Shown: positions 12,446 to 23,275, numbered from the stretch's first letter. The stretch: 64,000 bases of DNA from Spirodela intermedia (GCA_902729315.2 LR746276.1:6261169-6325168); one strand, 5' to 3'. Made by a program: numbers and translations. Notes: generated by a model from the letters alone, not told the origin.

Positions 12446-12452
12446 TATAAAA
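12446..12452 (+). promoter_or_regulatory. TATA box of the MYB gene
   Basis: TATAAAA about 100 bp upstream of the MYB start codon, followed by a CT/GA-rich leader. The spacing suits a core promoter with a ~70 bp 5' UTR. Confidence 0.6.
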
Positions 12453-12551
12453 CTCAGGCACATGGATCGCTTTCTCCCCGCCGGACCTGACATCCACTAC
12501 TTGACTCCTACCTTCGCCGTTGTTGGGTGATAGAAGGAGAAAGAGAGAAAG

Positions 12552-14003
12552 ATGGGTAAGGCACCCTGCTGCGACAAGGCCAACGTGAAGAAGGGACCAT
12601 GGTCACCTGAAGAGGACGCGAAGCTCAAGGCTTACGTCGAGCGGCATGGTACTGGGGGAAACTGGATTGCTCTGCCTCACAAAATTGGTCAGTCTAAGCT
12701 CTCCCTTCTCTGATAGAAATTTTCTGGAGATCAACTAGGTGCAAATGACCCTAGAAGATAAACTACATGTAAGAAGATTAACTACACAGAATCCGAGGAG
12801 CCAGAAAAGGATCGAACACAGGAGGATCTCATCTTCGAGTTGAAATCCAGTATGATTTTACTCTCATGCCATCTCTCTTCTGCTAGGGGCCCGAAAATTC
12901 ACATAAATAGGAACGTGTGTGGGTTCCCAAGAACTAATCTTACAAAATACTAAAAAAACCCTGTGGAACCTGGTTATAACCCTCTTCTTGAAAGGTTAGA
13001 AGGGAAAAAATCTGGAGAGATGTTCTTCTATATCTCCAAACCTTACTCCTTTGAGGGATGTCCAGGTCTCAAGAGGTGCGGGAAGAGTTGCAGGCTAAGG
13101 TGGCTGAATTATCTGAGGCCCAACATCAGACACGGTGGCTTCTCCGAGGAAGAAGATAACCTCATATCAAGCCTATATATTAGCATCGGCAGCAGGTAGC
13201 CTCTCTCTCGCTCTCTCCCTCCCCCTCTCCTCCCCACCCCCCACCCCCCCACCCAATTCCTTCACACAGTTTTTCATCTCCACATCAGCTAGAGAAGCCC
13301 CTCCATGCCACAATTTCGGCTCTGACCATACTTCTTCAGGTGGTCAATTATCGCAGCCCAATTGCCTGGAAGAACAGATAATGACATCAAGAACTACTGG
13401 AACACCAAGCTGAAGAAGAAACTACTTGGGAGGTGCAAAGAATCACAGGCCAGCGGCAGCCCGTCCTCAAGCCAAGAATCCATGGTGTCACAGAATTATG
13501 AAGGACTTCCGCGAGGACTAAGCGCCTCTGCCCACGAAAGGATGCAGCTCCACGTCCAACTCCATGGCCTCCAAGGCTCCTTATCTCTGTTGAATGAGCC
13601 AGCTCTATGGCACAAGTTCCAGAATCTTGGCAACCGAGTTCTCTCGATCCAACACGACTCCACGAATGCAGATGAGTCAGTGCAACGACTCACCGAGACC
13701 AGTTCAACAAGGGAATCCCTTCCGACTCGACCCGAATTCGATGAACTAAGTAGCTTCGTGGTTGAGAATACCCTCGGGGGCATCGAAACTTCCTCCTTGA
13801 ATGGGGCCTGCTCACCCTCGAGGTCAATGACCTTCAACATGGAGCTTGTCTCCTTCAGAGAGACCGATGGAGGAAGAGAGAGTGAAATATGGTGGGCTGG
13901 TAATGGTATCGACGAGCAGTTATCCACAAGTTCGTGGGATTCCACTTCGGCGATGAAGCCCGAGACGATGTTTCAGGAGTATTTGTTGGGGTATGATTTA
14001 TAG
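12552..14003 (+). CDS. R2R3-MYB transcription factor, MYB36/RAX-like (subgroup 14)
   Basis: Three exons: 12552-12687, 13066-13195, 13340-14003, all GT-AG (930 nt, 309 aa). The N-terminus [20 protein letters not shown] and the R3 segment [15 protein letters not shown] are hallmarks of the RAX/MYB36/MYB68 group. The R2 tryptophans are in GPW, GGNWIAL and LRWLNYLRP; in R3 the first Trp is replaced by Phe (GGFSEEE), as usual, followed by SRWSIIA and IKNYWNT. The bHLH-interaction signature of R3 is absent. The C-terminus is Ser/Gln-rich and ends EYLLGYDL. Family members are nuclear regulators of axillary meristem formation (RAX) or Casparian strip formation (MYB36); which role applies here is not decidable. 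Intron positions match the conserved R2R3-MYB pattern. Confidence 0.95.
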
Positions 14004-14544
14004 CCGCACGGCTGAGGATATACCATCAGTGGATACCCCTCACATAAATGTCAAGATTAATGTTTTAAACATGTGTGAACAATAATGTACTTTGTCCCTC
14101 TCTCTCTCCCTCTCTATCCATCTGTCTATCTGATTGGGTTGTACTATGTAGATGACCGGCTAGGAATTCTCACATTTCAGGTATCCCACCTACATAAAGA
14201 TAAATTACCCATTACATTGTAACAGATACATATAGATACTTAAAGACCTGTTCGGGTACGTGTAGGATGTGTGATGCAACTGCATAGGATCGGGAATCTT
14301 GATGGTACGAAGAGCCAGCTTAGAGAGGAAGAGCGAGAGAGAGAGAGAGAGATGAAGGAGGCGGTCATTGGATCCAGACATGGCAAGAAAATAAGGCAAC
14401 ATTTTATTTGCTAGACCCTACCGAATTCCAGATATAACCAAACTGGGCTTATTTTTCACCCCGAGGTTGATGTTAAGGTCCAAACCCGAGAAAAAACTAG
14501 GCCACTAGGTGGGAAAATTACGCCACTGGTTGTGCTGGCATATT

Positions 14545-15320
14545 AAGGCCAAGATTAAAAAAAAAAGAAATATATTGCGGCATTTTTTGTTCATGATACG
14601 GTAACAGGTTAGAAAGAACAGATTGGCCTAAAGGAAAGGGGGGGGCGATGTGACGACTTTTCATCTTCCGCTTGTCGTTCAAAAACTTCACAGGTTGTCG
14701 GTAGGAAGCAAGCCCCAGTCCCGAGTTAGTTGAGAAAGAGAGAGAGAGAGAGGAGCAGAAAGCAGCGAAGGTCTTCAGAGGCTTCGTTTTCTCCTTGTAA
14801 TCTTCGCAGTTCTACGTACTTTAGTCACCATCGAAACCCATTTCGGCAGTTGAGGAAGTCTTCGCCTCGTCCCCACTGATTCTCTCATCATGCCAACTTG
14901 ATAAATCTTCCATGACGCCTCCGGCTCCGAAGAGCTGCCGTATCATCACTTCAGAATACTCGACAAGCTTCTGCAGAACTGCCCAGTTGAGCCAGGAGCA
15001 AGGCGATGAGTTCGTTCCTTCAATCCGTAACAGCATATTAACTGTAGAGCATGGGACTTCTCAATACCTCTTTGTAGGATCTGATCTCCCCAGTAGAGCT
15101 GGACCTGGATACCTCAATCATGCAGTGGGTAGGCGTCACCTCGATCACCTGTAAGTGTAAATTGTCGAGAAACGAGATGGATCGTCGTTTCTTTGGGGAG
15201 ACACTATATATACACCTCTGCAGATACTGTGTTCTGAGATATGGACCTCGTCAGTTTCTGAGGAGCATGGAGCTTGACCTGCGTTTCTCAGGAAGGCGGC
15301 GATTGTTCATTCTTTGAAAG
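14545..15320 (-). pseudogene. Unidentified gene remnant, copy 1 (inverted duplicate of 24250-25092)
   Basis: Minus-strand sequence with exon-like pieces. One is flanked by an acceptor (CTTACAG at about 15162) and a donor (AAAGAG|GTATTG) and encodes VIEVTPTHCMIEVS followed by a short Ser-rich stretch. Another open stretch (15036-14821) ends in AEMGFDGD. The VIEVTP..MIEV pattern loosely recalls the C-terminal regulatory region of CIPK-type kinases, but this is not enough to name it. The same sequence recurs in the opposite orientation near 24.3-25.1 kb with more changes. Likely a gene fragment; this copy is the less degraded. Confidence 0.45.
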
Positions 15321-15818
15321 AAACGAGTGATAAAATCTGTGTAGTCTTAGATGGTCTGTGTGAGTTAGAAGCCTGGATGCCCTATCAGTTTTTCTCGAGA
15401 CTTACAGCCTACGAAGAAAATATGATTGATCCGGTCCTTTTGTGGACTGTATCCAGAACTTGACATGATCCAGCCTAGAACTCTACAGTTGGTTTTCTCA
15501 CTTGCAAGTTCTACAGTCACTGATTTTGTATCTCTCTTCTCTTTCTCTCTCTCTCTCTCCCACTCTTCCCATGAGGAGCTAAATACAAAGAGCTAAGTCA
15601 TGCACATTTGGGTCTTCATGGAGAACAGGTGCAGATCTAATACGCTGGGCATTTTTTGGTATCTGAGCTTTGTAGAAGATGGGGCTGGATAGAGGGATCT
15701 CAAGGCCCAGGCCCAGTTGGCCCGTTGACGCACTTATACATTTTATAAACTATTTGGGTAACTATAAATCAAAAGGTTACTCAAATAATATAATAAAAAA
15801 ACCTGTCATCGATTGATT

Positions 15819-16575
15819 TCAAATCAGTAATACTTTTCGTGAAGCAAACCTATGTTTCTCAATAGCTACTTTTCTACGATAAAATATAGACCAAAAAGGG
15901 TGACGGCGAGTGTGACAAGTATCAATTTCTCGACTAGAGAGATGATCTTCTCCTACCTTTGAGCTGTTCGTCCTTTCCACGGAGAGGCTGGCATCCTTGG
16001 CTGCGACCTCAATCTTCTCTATTGTCTCGGTCATGGGGTGCCTTGAACCAAGCTTCGTCTTCTATTCCTCGTGGAAGAAGACGGCGAGCCCACACGTTAG
16101 TGAATGGAGCAAAAAGGGGCGCGGAGGAAACGAGCCGAGGATCCTGCAATCACCTGCTCTTCGAGGAGGCCTGATAAGTCAAGATGATTGGACATGGCTA
16201 TGAGTTGGAAAGCGTTGACGAAACGGGGTGACTGGATTTTCCTCGTCTCTTCTGTTTTGAGCGTCTCCTGTCCAGTATTCTCCCCAGGTCTTCATTTTGG
16301 AATTGACGGTCAAGATTTGGGGTGGTTTTAGTGAAGCTTCTTGAAGATACTCCAATCCTATGGAATGCCTGGTAGACGTCTTCCAAACTCGCCTTCTCGT
16401 TTGTGATCGCCTCCGCCGGCTCGTAATCGATTCGAAACCACCCATCTTCGAGAATCTCGTCGACCTATGCCATCTATACAATATCGCGAGAAGAAAGTTA
16501 TTGTCTGACGCAGGAGGAGATCCTAATTTGACGTGGTAGAAGTCAATATCAGTCCAGGATGAATATTTTATCAAT
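15819..16575 (-). pseudogene. Unidentified gene remnant upstream of UGT copy 1
   Basis: On the minus strand, a stretch starting near 16467 encodes VDEILEDGWFRIDYEP and EKASLEDVYQAFHRIGVS in one frame, ending at a TAG near 16200. A second exon-like piece (16034 to about 15957, ending in a good AAG|GTAGGA donor) encodes ETIEKIEVAAKDASLSVER. In this copy an AAG codon before VDEIL has become TAG. The 40.4 kb copy keeps AAG but has TGA in place of the Arg codon after GWF. I do not recognise the family. Probably a decayed plant gene fragment carried with the UGT block. Confidence 0.45.
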
Positions 16576-16689
16576 TCACATGTGGTTCATAATACCAGGG
16601 ATTTATTCTCCGAGTTCTTTTTTTCATCTAGAAGAGTTAGAACGGAAGGCAAGCACCGCCACACAATGAGCAGCCACCTGCCGGCTTCC

Positions 16690-16756
16690 TTATGAGCCGC
16701 AATGAAGGATCTCCAATTAGGTTTCGTTTGTGGCTAGCGGAGTTGGTTAGGTTGCA
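16690..16756 (-). pseudogene. Relic of another UGT 5' leader and start
   Basis: The reverse complement aligns with the leader of the UGT gene itself: shared AACTCCGC.AGCCA, GATCCTTCAT and GCGGCTCA. Its ATG has become ATT and the coding part is lost soon after. It lies just downstream of UGT copy 1, in the same orientation, so it looks like the head of a former tandem UGT unit. Confidence 0.6.
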
Positions 16757-16877
16757 CCACCTCACCACGTCGCGGCTGGTGGTTAACTGCTTCGTTCATG
16801 AAACGCCGCAAGTGAACATCTGACCCCATTTCCTCCACATGTCAGATATTTGGGGATTTTTCTCTCTGTAGGATGCT

Positions 16878-16921
16878 TATATATATATATATAAGCAAAT
16901 ATATATATATATATATATATA
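16878..16921. repeat. (AT)n microsatellite
   Basis: Two AT runs separated by AAGCAA, in the 3' flank of UGT copy 1; absent from the second copy because of a deletion. Confidence 0.9.
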
Positions 16922-16951
16922 AATAAGACCCGAATATTCATTGAATCCCAG

Positions 16952-16957
16952 TTTATT
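16952..16957 (-). terminator. Poly(A) signal AATAAA of UGT copy 1
   Basis: AATAAA on the minus strand about 70 bp beyond the stop codon at 17025. The same signal and context (CACTAAATAAACTGG) follow the third copy at 60368-60373 but are deleted in copy 2. Confidence 0.6.
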
Positions 16958-17024
16958 TAGTGAATAGAAGGCCGCCACGAATCCGGCAACTAGACCGTAG
17001 AAACTAGCCTACACTTGCAGCCCA

Positions 17025-18419
17025 TCAGGAAGTGGAGATTATCGCTACGAGGGCGCGGAGGTTCTCCGACGAGCTGCCGCCGGGCTGAACCTGCTGGAGC
17101 GCCACCGCCCTCAGGGCGCATGCCCTCTCCTTCATCTTCTTCCCCTCCGCTGTCCTGAGGACGACGTGGAGAGCCTTGGCGACCTCGTCCTTGGTCATTG
17201 TCTTCTCTGGGAAGGCCACTCCGATCTTCCACGTGTGTGAGATGGACCGCGAGTTGATGTGCTGGTCGCCCAGGAAGGGACGGCACACCATGGGAACGCC
17301 GCCGACGAGGCTTTCCAGCACGGAGTTCCACCCACAGTGGGTCACGAAGACCCCGACGGCGGGATGCTCAAGGACGCGCGCCTGAGGGGTCCACGTCGCT
17401 ACCAACCCCCGGTCGGCCGTCCGGGCGAGGAAACCGGCCGGCAAAAGCGGCCAGAACTTCTTTTTCAGCGACCACAGGAAGGGGGCTCCGCTGGCTTCGA
17501 GCCCCTCGGCCAGCTCCGCTAGCTCCGCTGACGGAGGGGTCATCAGGGTGCCGAAGCCGATGTATACCGCCTCGCCGTGGGCCTGACGGTCCAACCACTC
17601 CAGGCAGCCGGTGGAGTCGGGCCGCGACGGAGGGGGGCATAGGAGGTTGAGCGGTCCCAGAGGGAGACATCTTTTGAACTTGGCGTGGAAGTCGATGAGC
17701 ACGGCGGGGTCGAGACCTTCGAAGGTGTTGATCGCTAGCGCCGAAGCGCGTGGCAGCTCGAGGCCCATTCTGTGGAGGAGGCGGGCGAAGACAGAGTTGA
17801 GATTGCCGGAGACGACTCCCTCCGGCAAGTCGCAGAGGCGCATGCCGGCCATCCCGGGGAGGAAGCCGAGTTCATCGTCAACCTTGGATTCCACATCAGA
17901 GGCTCCCTTCTCTCCGGCGCTGACGGTTTCGCGGAGCAAGTCAGTGTAGAGATGGACCGACAAGCTCCGGGAACCTCCGGTCCACAGCCCCACCCACGGG
18001 ACCGCCGCCCCGAGCTCCGCCGCCAGGTCCCCGGCAAACCAGAGGAAGCAGTCGCTTATCACGCAGCTTATCGTCGCCCCGCCAGTACGACGGACCGCGT
18101 CCTCCATCCCCTTTCGGAAGTTTCCGGGGGTGACACGCATGAAGTTATCGATTTCCTCTTCTGGGCTCCTGGGATCGAAGGCGAAGTCTGCCGGAGCCCC
18201 GTCGTCCACGTCGTAGAACTTCAGGTTTGGTGGCGCAGAGTCGACGGCGGCGGGGGTGGCGTTGGACTTGGCGGAGTTGACGAAGGAGAAGGCGACGTGA
18301 GGGGCCGCGGAGGCGAGTCCGCAGGCGAGATTGTGGAGGGGCGCGGCGTGGGTTCCGAAGGGGAAGGCGAGCACGGCCACGTGCGGCTGCTGCCCCTTTA
18401 CTCCGTTGTGAGCCGCCAT
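17025..18419 (-). CDS. UGT78-type flavonoid/anthocyanidin 3-O-glycosyltransferase, copy 1
   Basis: Intronless 464-aa family-1 glycosyltransferase. It should move glucose from UDP-glucose to the 3-OH of flavonols or anthocyanidins in the cytosol. His24 (FPFGTHAAPL) and Asp123 (ISDCFLWFA) match the catalytic His/Asp pair of VvGT1-like enzymes, with Trp146-Thr147 (LWTGG) nearby. The PSPG donor box runs from Trp343 to Gln386 ([27 protein letters not shown]); a final Gln generally favours glucose over galactose. Length matches the family (~450-460 aa). Many UGT78 genes have one intron; here the frame is continuous. A TATA candidate lies at 18587-18594 and a poly(A) signal at 16952-16957. The protein differs from copy 2 only at residues 6 (Gly/Arg) and 56 (Pro/Leu). 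Exact acceptor is inference. Confidence 0.93.
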   Translation of the reverse strand: MAAHNGVKGQQPHVAVLAFPFGTHAAPLHNLACGLASAAPHVAFSFVNSAKSNATPAAVDSAPPNLKFYDVDDGAPADFAFDPRSPEEEIDNFMRVTPGNFRKGMEDAVRRTGGATISCVISDCFLWFAGDLAAELGAAVPWVGLWTGGSRSLSVHLYTDLLRETVSAGEKGASDVESKVDDELGFLPGMAGMRLCDLPEGVVSGNLNSVFARLLHRMGLELPRASALAINTFEGLDPAVLIDFHAKFKRCLPLGPLNLLCPPPSRPDSTGCLEWLDRQAHGEAVYIGFGTLMTPPSAELAELAEGLEASGAPFLWSLKKKFWPLLPAGFLARTADRGLVATWTPQARVLEHPAVGVFVTHCGWNSVLESLVGGVPMVCRPFLGDQHINSRSISHTWKIGVAFPEKTMTKDEVAKALHVVLRTAEGKKMKERACALRAVALQQVQPGGSSSENLRALVAIISTS

Positions 18420-18586
18420 GAAGGACCGCGAGCGAGGTTCCCTACTCTGGCTGGCGGAGTTGGGTTGATCGTGAAGGAGTCACTCCCGGAGGACCTTTTA
18501 TTGGGTTTCACCCTTGACCACCTGCCAGCGACCGGCTGTTGGTTCAATTTATTGATTGCTGAAAGGGCGACCCCCACTTCCCCAAG

Positions 18587-18594
18587 TTTTATAT
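18587..18594 (-). promoter_or_regulatory. TATA box candidate of UGT copy 1
   Basis: ATATAAAA on the minus strand, ~170 bp upstream of the ATG. The matching site in copy 2 (42496-42503) reads ATATCAAA. A weaker AATAAAAGG at about 18496-18504 is present in both. Confidence 0.45.
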
Positions 18595-19380
18595 GTGGGG
18601 AAACGTACGCCACTGGTTGTCCTGGCATATTAATGGAAAGAAAACAAAAATGTTAGAAAGAAGTTATCCGATAGAGCGTCGCAGTTTTCCTGAATCACCC
18701 CGTTAGTCAATAGCATGAACGCAGGAAAGGAATATATTGCGTCTAAAATATTATCTTCCATATCAAGTGCAATCGTGTCTAATCAATAAAATAAATTCAG
18801 TTTGTCAAATAAAAAGGAAATTGAAGAAACTATTACATAGACCAAGATAAGTTATTGGCTTGGCAGTGCCATGCCAAAGTTGTGATCGTGTCAATCCAAA
18901 TCACCTTTCAGATCTTTTCTGAAGTGTTGTTAATGACCTTAAGGTCTTATAAACTATGCTATATTGAGAAATTTGGCATTTTCAATTATTATTTTGATGT
19001 AATATCCTATGAATGAAACCAAAATTCGAGAATAAATTTAGAAGCCACAAATTGAATTGGAAATGATCAAGTGATGTTGATCCATGAATTCAGTCAACAT
19101 TTAGACCTGAAATTTATCTTGTGGGAAATTATTTTTGGGCATAGTGTATTTTTGGTCATGATAATCAGGTAACATGTTAGAAAGAAGAGATTGGCCTAAA
19201 GGGAGGGGGAATGTGACTGTCTAAGCTGCCCTAGCTCATTGGTCGCCAAAGGAGCTGCTGCTAGTTGAGAGAGAGAGAGAGAGAGAGGAAGGGATGAAAT
19301 GAAAAGTTATACTAAAATTTAGAAATTAATACAAGTTTTTATAGGGGTCCTAATGAAGTGGATCAGATTCAGGGCTTCAC

Positions 19381-20105
19381 TTTTTTTTTTTTTTTTTTAA
19401 TGAAGAAATTTGATTGAGTGATAAAAGTTTGACCTCATTCTGAGGTTACATAAGTGGGACCTGATTCGCACAAGGGGCATGGATGACATGGAGGGTGAAA
19501 GACCTCTTTTTTTTAGAGGGTATGTGATAATACTGGAGATAGACTCCAGTTCGCTCATCATATTTGAAGAAGCCGGTTGGTCTACATTTGGGCTGAAAGA
19601 GCCTTTGAGTTCATGAAGTTGGAATATCTGGTCGACTGTAGTAAGATGTGTAAACCTCCATGTTGTGCATCATGAGGTGTTCCTACAAGACAAGAATTTG
19701 CTGCAGTAAGTGGTTCTAAGAAATAAATAAAATGATATAAAGTGGTGAGAAAAGAGTTGTTAAGATAGTGAGGAAGATAGAACTATGCTGGAGTATGACA
19801 ATAAGCCCAAATATGAATTTGCCTTCCTAGTGTTGCACGCGTCTAATCCCTCTGGCCAAGATCTTGTTAGTACCATCAGTTGCCGTACTTCCTCTAAGTA
19901 GGTAAGGGACGTTTCACCCCACGAGGAATGACTTGGTCTCTTTTTCTAACTCTTTTCCTTTTCTCTTATTCTCTCTCTCTTCTTTCTCTCTCTTTTTTTT
20001 TTTTTTTTTTTTTCAGGGTAGTAAGTGGAAGAAATAAGGGTGAAAATACAATACAATGAGAGATATAAATACAATTAAAATAAATAATATATACTTCTAC
20101 AATCT
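19381..20105. other. AT-rich interval with poly(T) runs
   Basis: Poly(T) at 19381-19399 and 19990-20012, CT runs nearby, no gene seen. The right end merges with the copia-like fragment and may include part of its 3' LTR; a ~45 bp piece of the same sequence recurs at about 43325-43372. Confidence 0.4.
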
Positions 20106-20490
20106 CTCATATATTGACATTCTCACTCAAGGTAGTAAGTGGATGTTGCCAAATCGAAGCTTGGATATGAGTCCCTGAAATGTTGACCCATTTAATCCTT
20201 TGGTGAGAATGTCTGCCAACTACCTATGAATTGAAATGTGGAATGAAAATGTTGTTATCTAGTTTCTATTTTGATGAAGTGTCAACCAATCTCAATATGT
20301 TTGGTCCATTCATATTATATTGGATTGTGCATGGTAGTTAACACTTATTTGTTAGCACATTATAGCTTGATTGGATCATGCCACTTAATTCTCAGGTCTT
20401 ATAAAATATATCTCACCCACAATACTTTGCCCTCAATTTTTCCACCACTTATTGTTTCTTGCTCTACCTTATGATAACATAATTTTCAAA
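20106..20490 (-). mobile_element. Ty1/copia RNase H and 3' end fragment
   Basis: On the minus strand, degraded pieces of the copia RNase H region are readable in order: LRIKWHDPIKLYCANK, a TKHIEI-type segment, and a LADILTKG-type segment just before the 3' end. Several stops and frameshifts. The rest of pol is missing, so this is a truncated 3' fragment. Confidence 0.7.
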
Positions 20491-21139
20491 AAGAGTTAAA
20501 TAGTCTAGTTTTGACCTTCCTTCAATAATAGAATGTGCATATTTTCATTTTTCTTTAATATAATTATTTTACTAGATGTATGCTTGAAATATTATAAAAT
20601 ATTATTGATCAGTATAAGATGGATTTCTGTCAAGTCATACATAAATTTACTAAGGCCTCCCATTTAATATACGATGTTTGGTAAAGTGTAAGCAAGGTAA
20701 ATGAATTTACATGAGATGTTGATACATTAATTTATTTACAAGGCTACTCTTTTCTACATTCCCAAATTTATGATTCAAAGATATATGTGCACCTATAGAT
20801 TTACATCCTAATTTTGAAATAACATTTAGGACAGAGTCTTATTTTTATGACATGTTTTTGTTCATATATGAATATGTCTTATTCTTATTAGATCGCCAAT
20901 AACATGATACTTAGTTAATGAAAACAAATTATAAAGTCAATGAAAAGATCAAATTATATCCAATCTTGAATATACTTTATATGAAGCTAACTATAACATT
21001 ATTTAATAATAATTTTAAGAGAGTTGTTAAACATTCATTATCCATGATACTGAGTTTATTTCAGCAAGTGAATTATTATTTTATATGTCACTGTGGACAT
21101 TACAAACATTTACAAAACCCACCGCACTCATAAAAAAAG
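20491..21139. other. AT-rich DNA, nothing recognised
   Basis: No coding, splice or repeat structure recognised; strongly AT-rich and probably decayed retroelement DNA. Confidence 0.4.
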
Positions 21140-23275
21140 TGACTAGGACACTCAAATTAGTGAGAATTTATGAAGAAAAATATGGATATGAAACTTTACT
21201 TAGTCTATAATATACTTATAGTATTACATAATTAGTTTCAAAAGATTTTGATATTGAATTCATTGACTGAATTTAGATAGCTTGTTGTGCTACACAATCT
21301 TTTAAATATATACAGAAAATATATTTAAATATTTTCATTCATCAAAAAGTTACTTGACGATGGTATTTTGCTTTATTATAAATATTAGACTCATGATTCA
21401 AGATGCTTATTAATGATGGTATTTTATTTGGATAATTCACACGAGACTTAACTGCAAAATTATCATTTTATTTACATATTTATTGTCGGCTTTGTTTTAA
21501 TATTGCTAGATCATTTATCATGTTGGGTTCAATGTGGCTAAATTGAAGACTCAAAGCTAGAGTGAATTAGTTTTCGACAGTTTATGTTATATTCTTTTGT
21601 TATGTCTATGTGTACATGTGTCAACAGAAGTTCTCACACTAATTTTATATTATGTGTATAATTTTTTCTAATTTAATCTTCCTTTCTATGTAAGTTAACT
21701 CTAGACTCTCTCTCTCACATGACATCATGAGACTTGTAGGAGTTTTTATTAGTTTGTTCTACACTAGGCTACGTTTTATCTTAGAAGATCTTTCTTAGCA
21801 AAGTTCATTATTTTCTTTTAAAAATATAATTGACTTCATAGGATTAGTGGCTCAAACATTTATACCTGATTTTCATAAAGATCACACCCCTCACAGGTAG
21901 AATTTGACTCTTAACATTACATGTCTAAGTCAAGTGCACTAGTCTTAACATTTACCTTAGGGCTTGATGAAGAGAGGCAACTTTTAATACAATAGTTGAC
22001 TTGAATCACCATAGTCATATGAACAAAATGATGACTTTTAAATCTTTTTTTGAAGCATGCAGTCATTTCTCTTTGATAGATGGAATATAAGCTTCTCTCA
22101 AGCTTGGGATGAGAAAGATTCCATCATTCTGAATTAGTTTATAAACTTGTTTCTCATATGTTTCAATGTCTCATTGTCTTTTCAGCACTTGATGCTAGTC
22201 ACACAAATTCAATTTTTTGCTGCTTCATCAACATGCTAATGATCTTCAACTGTTCTTCAATTTGAAGCTTTCCATTCTCATATAGGTTGTCATTGATATT
22301 TCACCTGTAGATACGTAGGAGATCGGCATACATTTTTGCTTTTAAAGTCTAACTCAAATGTAGTTATTGAGCTCGTCATTTTTTTTGTTGATATGTTATC
22401 ATTTAGAATTCATGCTATTGACCTTCGGTCATTGTCAATCAAAACTTTCTGTACCCAAGTAAGTTGTCTTTGAGATTATGTCCAGAGATGCATAGTAAAT
22501 CGACAAATATCTTTATCTTCAAGATTGAGCTCAAATACAATCATTGAGCTTGTCAATTTATCTATGTACTACGCCAATGTGCTACCTTCTAAGTTGTGTG
22601 TAGCTAACCATTGGTTGTTCTTCATTTCAAGATTTTTAATTCTTTCATAGATCATATTGAAGTTTTTGTTTGGAGATATGTGATACTTAAATAGTTATTT
22701 CTACTTTTGAGGTTAAGTCAAAGTATGTCATTTTGCTTTGTCATATGTATGGTACCAACATGTTACCAGCCAAAGTACATAGCAAATACTTCTCTACTTC
22801 CATGAGTACTTCATGCAAACACTTCAACTAAGTCATTGTGTAAGTCTTGAGTTAGATTCATGATTAGGACACTCAAACAAGTGAGAATTTATAAAGAAAA
22901 TATGGATATAAAAGTTTACTTATTCTATCATGTACTTATACTATTACATCATGAGTTTTAAAATGTTTTCGATATTGAATTCATTGATTGAATTTAGATA
23001 GCTTGTTCTAGTGCACATAACTTTCTAAATATATACTGAAAAATGATTTAAATCTTTTCAATCTTCAAAAAGTTAATTGATGGTGGTATTTTCCTTTGTT
23101 ATAAATATTAGACTCATTATGAAAGATGTTTCATAATGGTGGTATTTTATTTGAGATAATTCACATGAGATTTGATTGTAAAATTATCATTTTATTTACA
23201 GATATATTAACAACTTTGTTTTAAAATTGTTAGATCTTTTATTGTATTGAGTTCAATGTAGCTAAATGAAATACT
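21140..23275. mobile_element. Direct-repeat-bounded unit (possible small non-autonomous LTR element)
   Basis: A ~420 bp sequence starting AGGACACTCAAA at about 21146 recurs in direct orientation at about 22866 (roughly 80-85% identical by eye, both ending near AAT.TAGCTAAAT). The ~1.3 kb between them has no gene but contains a ~180 bp degenerate motif repeated at about 22346, 22520 and 22710. Structure suggests LTRs around a non-coding core. No clean TG/CA ends or target duplication could be fixed, so a tandem segmental repeat is the alternative. Confidence 0.4.

Larger units (their letters stand above)
16384..19380. repeat. Segmental duplication carrying UGT, copy 1
   Basis: About 3 kb that matches 40382-43302 in the same orientation. 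It includes the end of the unidentified remnant, the UGT gene, its upstream region and ~0.9 kb beyond. Identity is near-perfect from ~16630 to ~18440 and clearly lower to the right. This copy keeps ~100 bp (about 16873-16970, with an AT repeat and the poly(A) signal) that the other lacks. Confidence 0.93.

Noticed and set aside
13135-13413. Plus-strand frame across the MYB intron 2
   Set aside because: Covers a pyrimidine-rich intron; the spliced MYB frame explains both ends.
17772-18656. Long antisense frame (294 codons) over UGT copy 1, also seen over copy 2
   Set aside because: Shadow of GC-rich UGT coding sequence; the conserved catalytic motifs are all on the minus strand.
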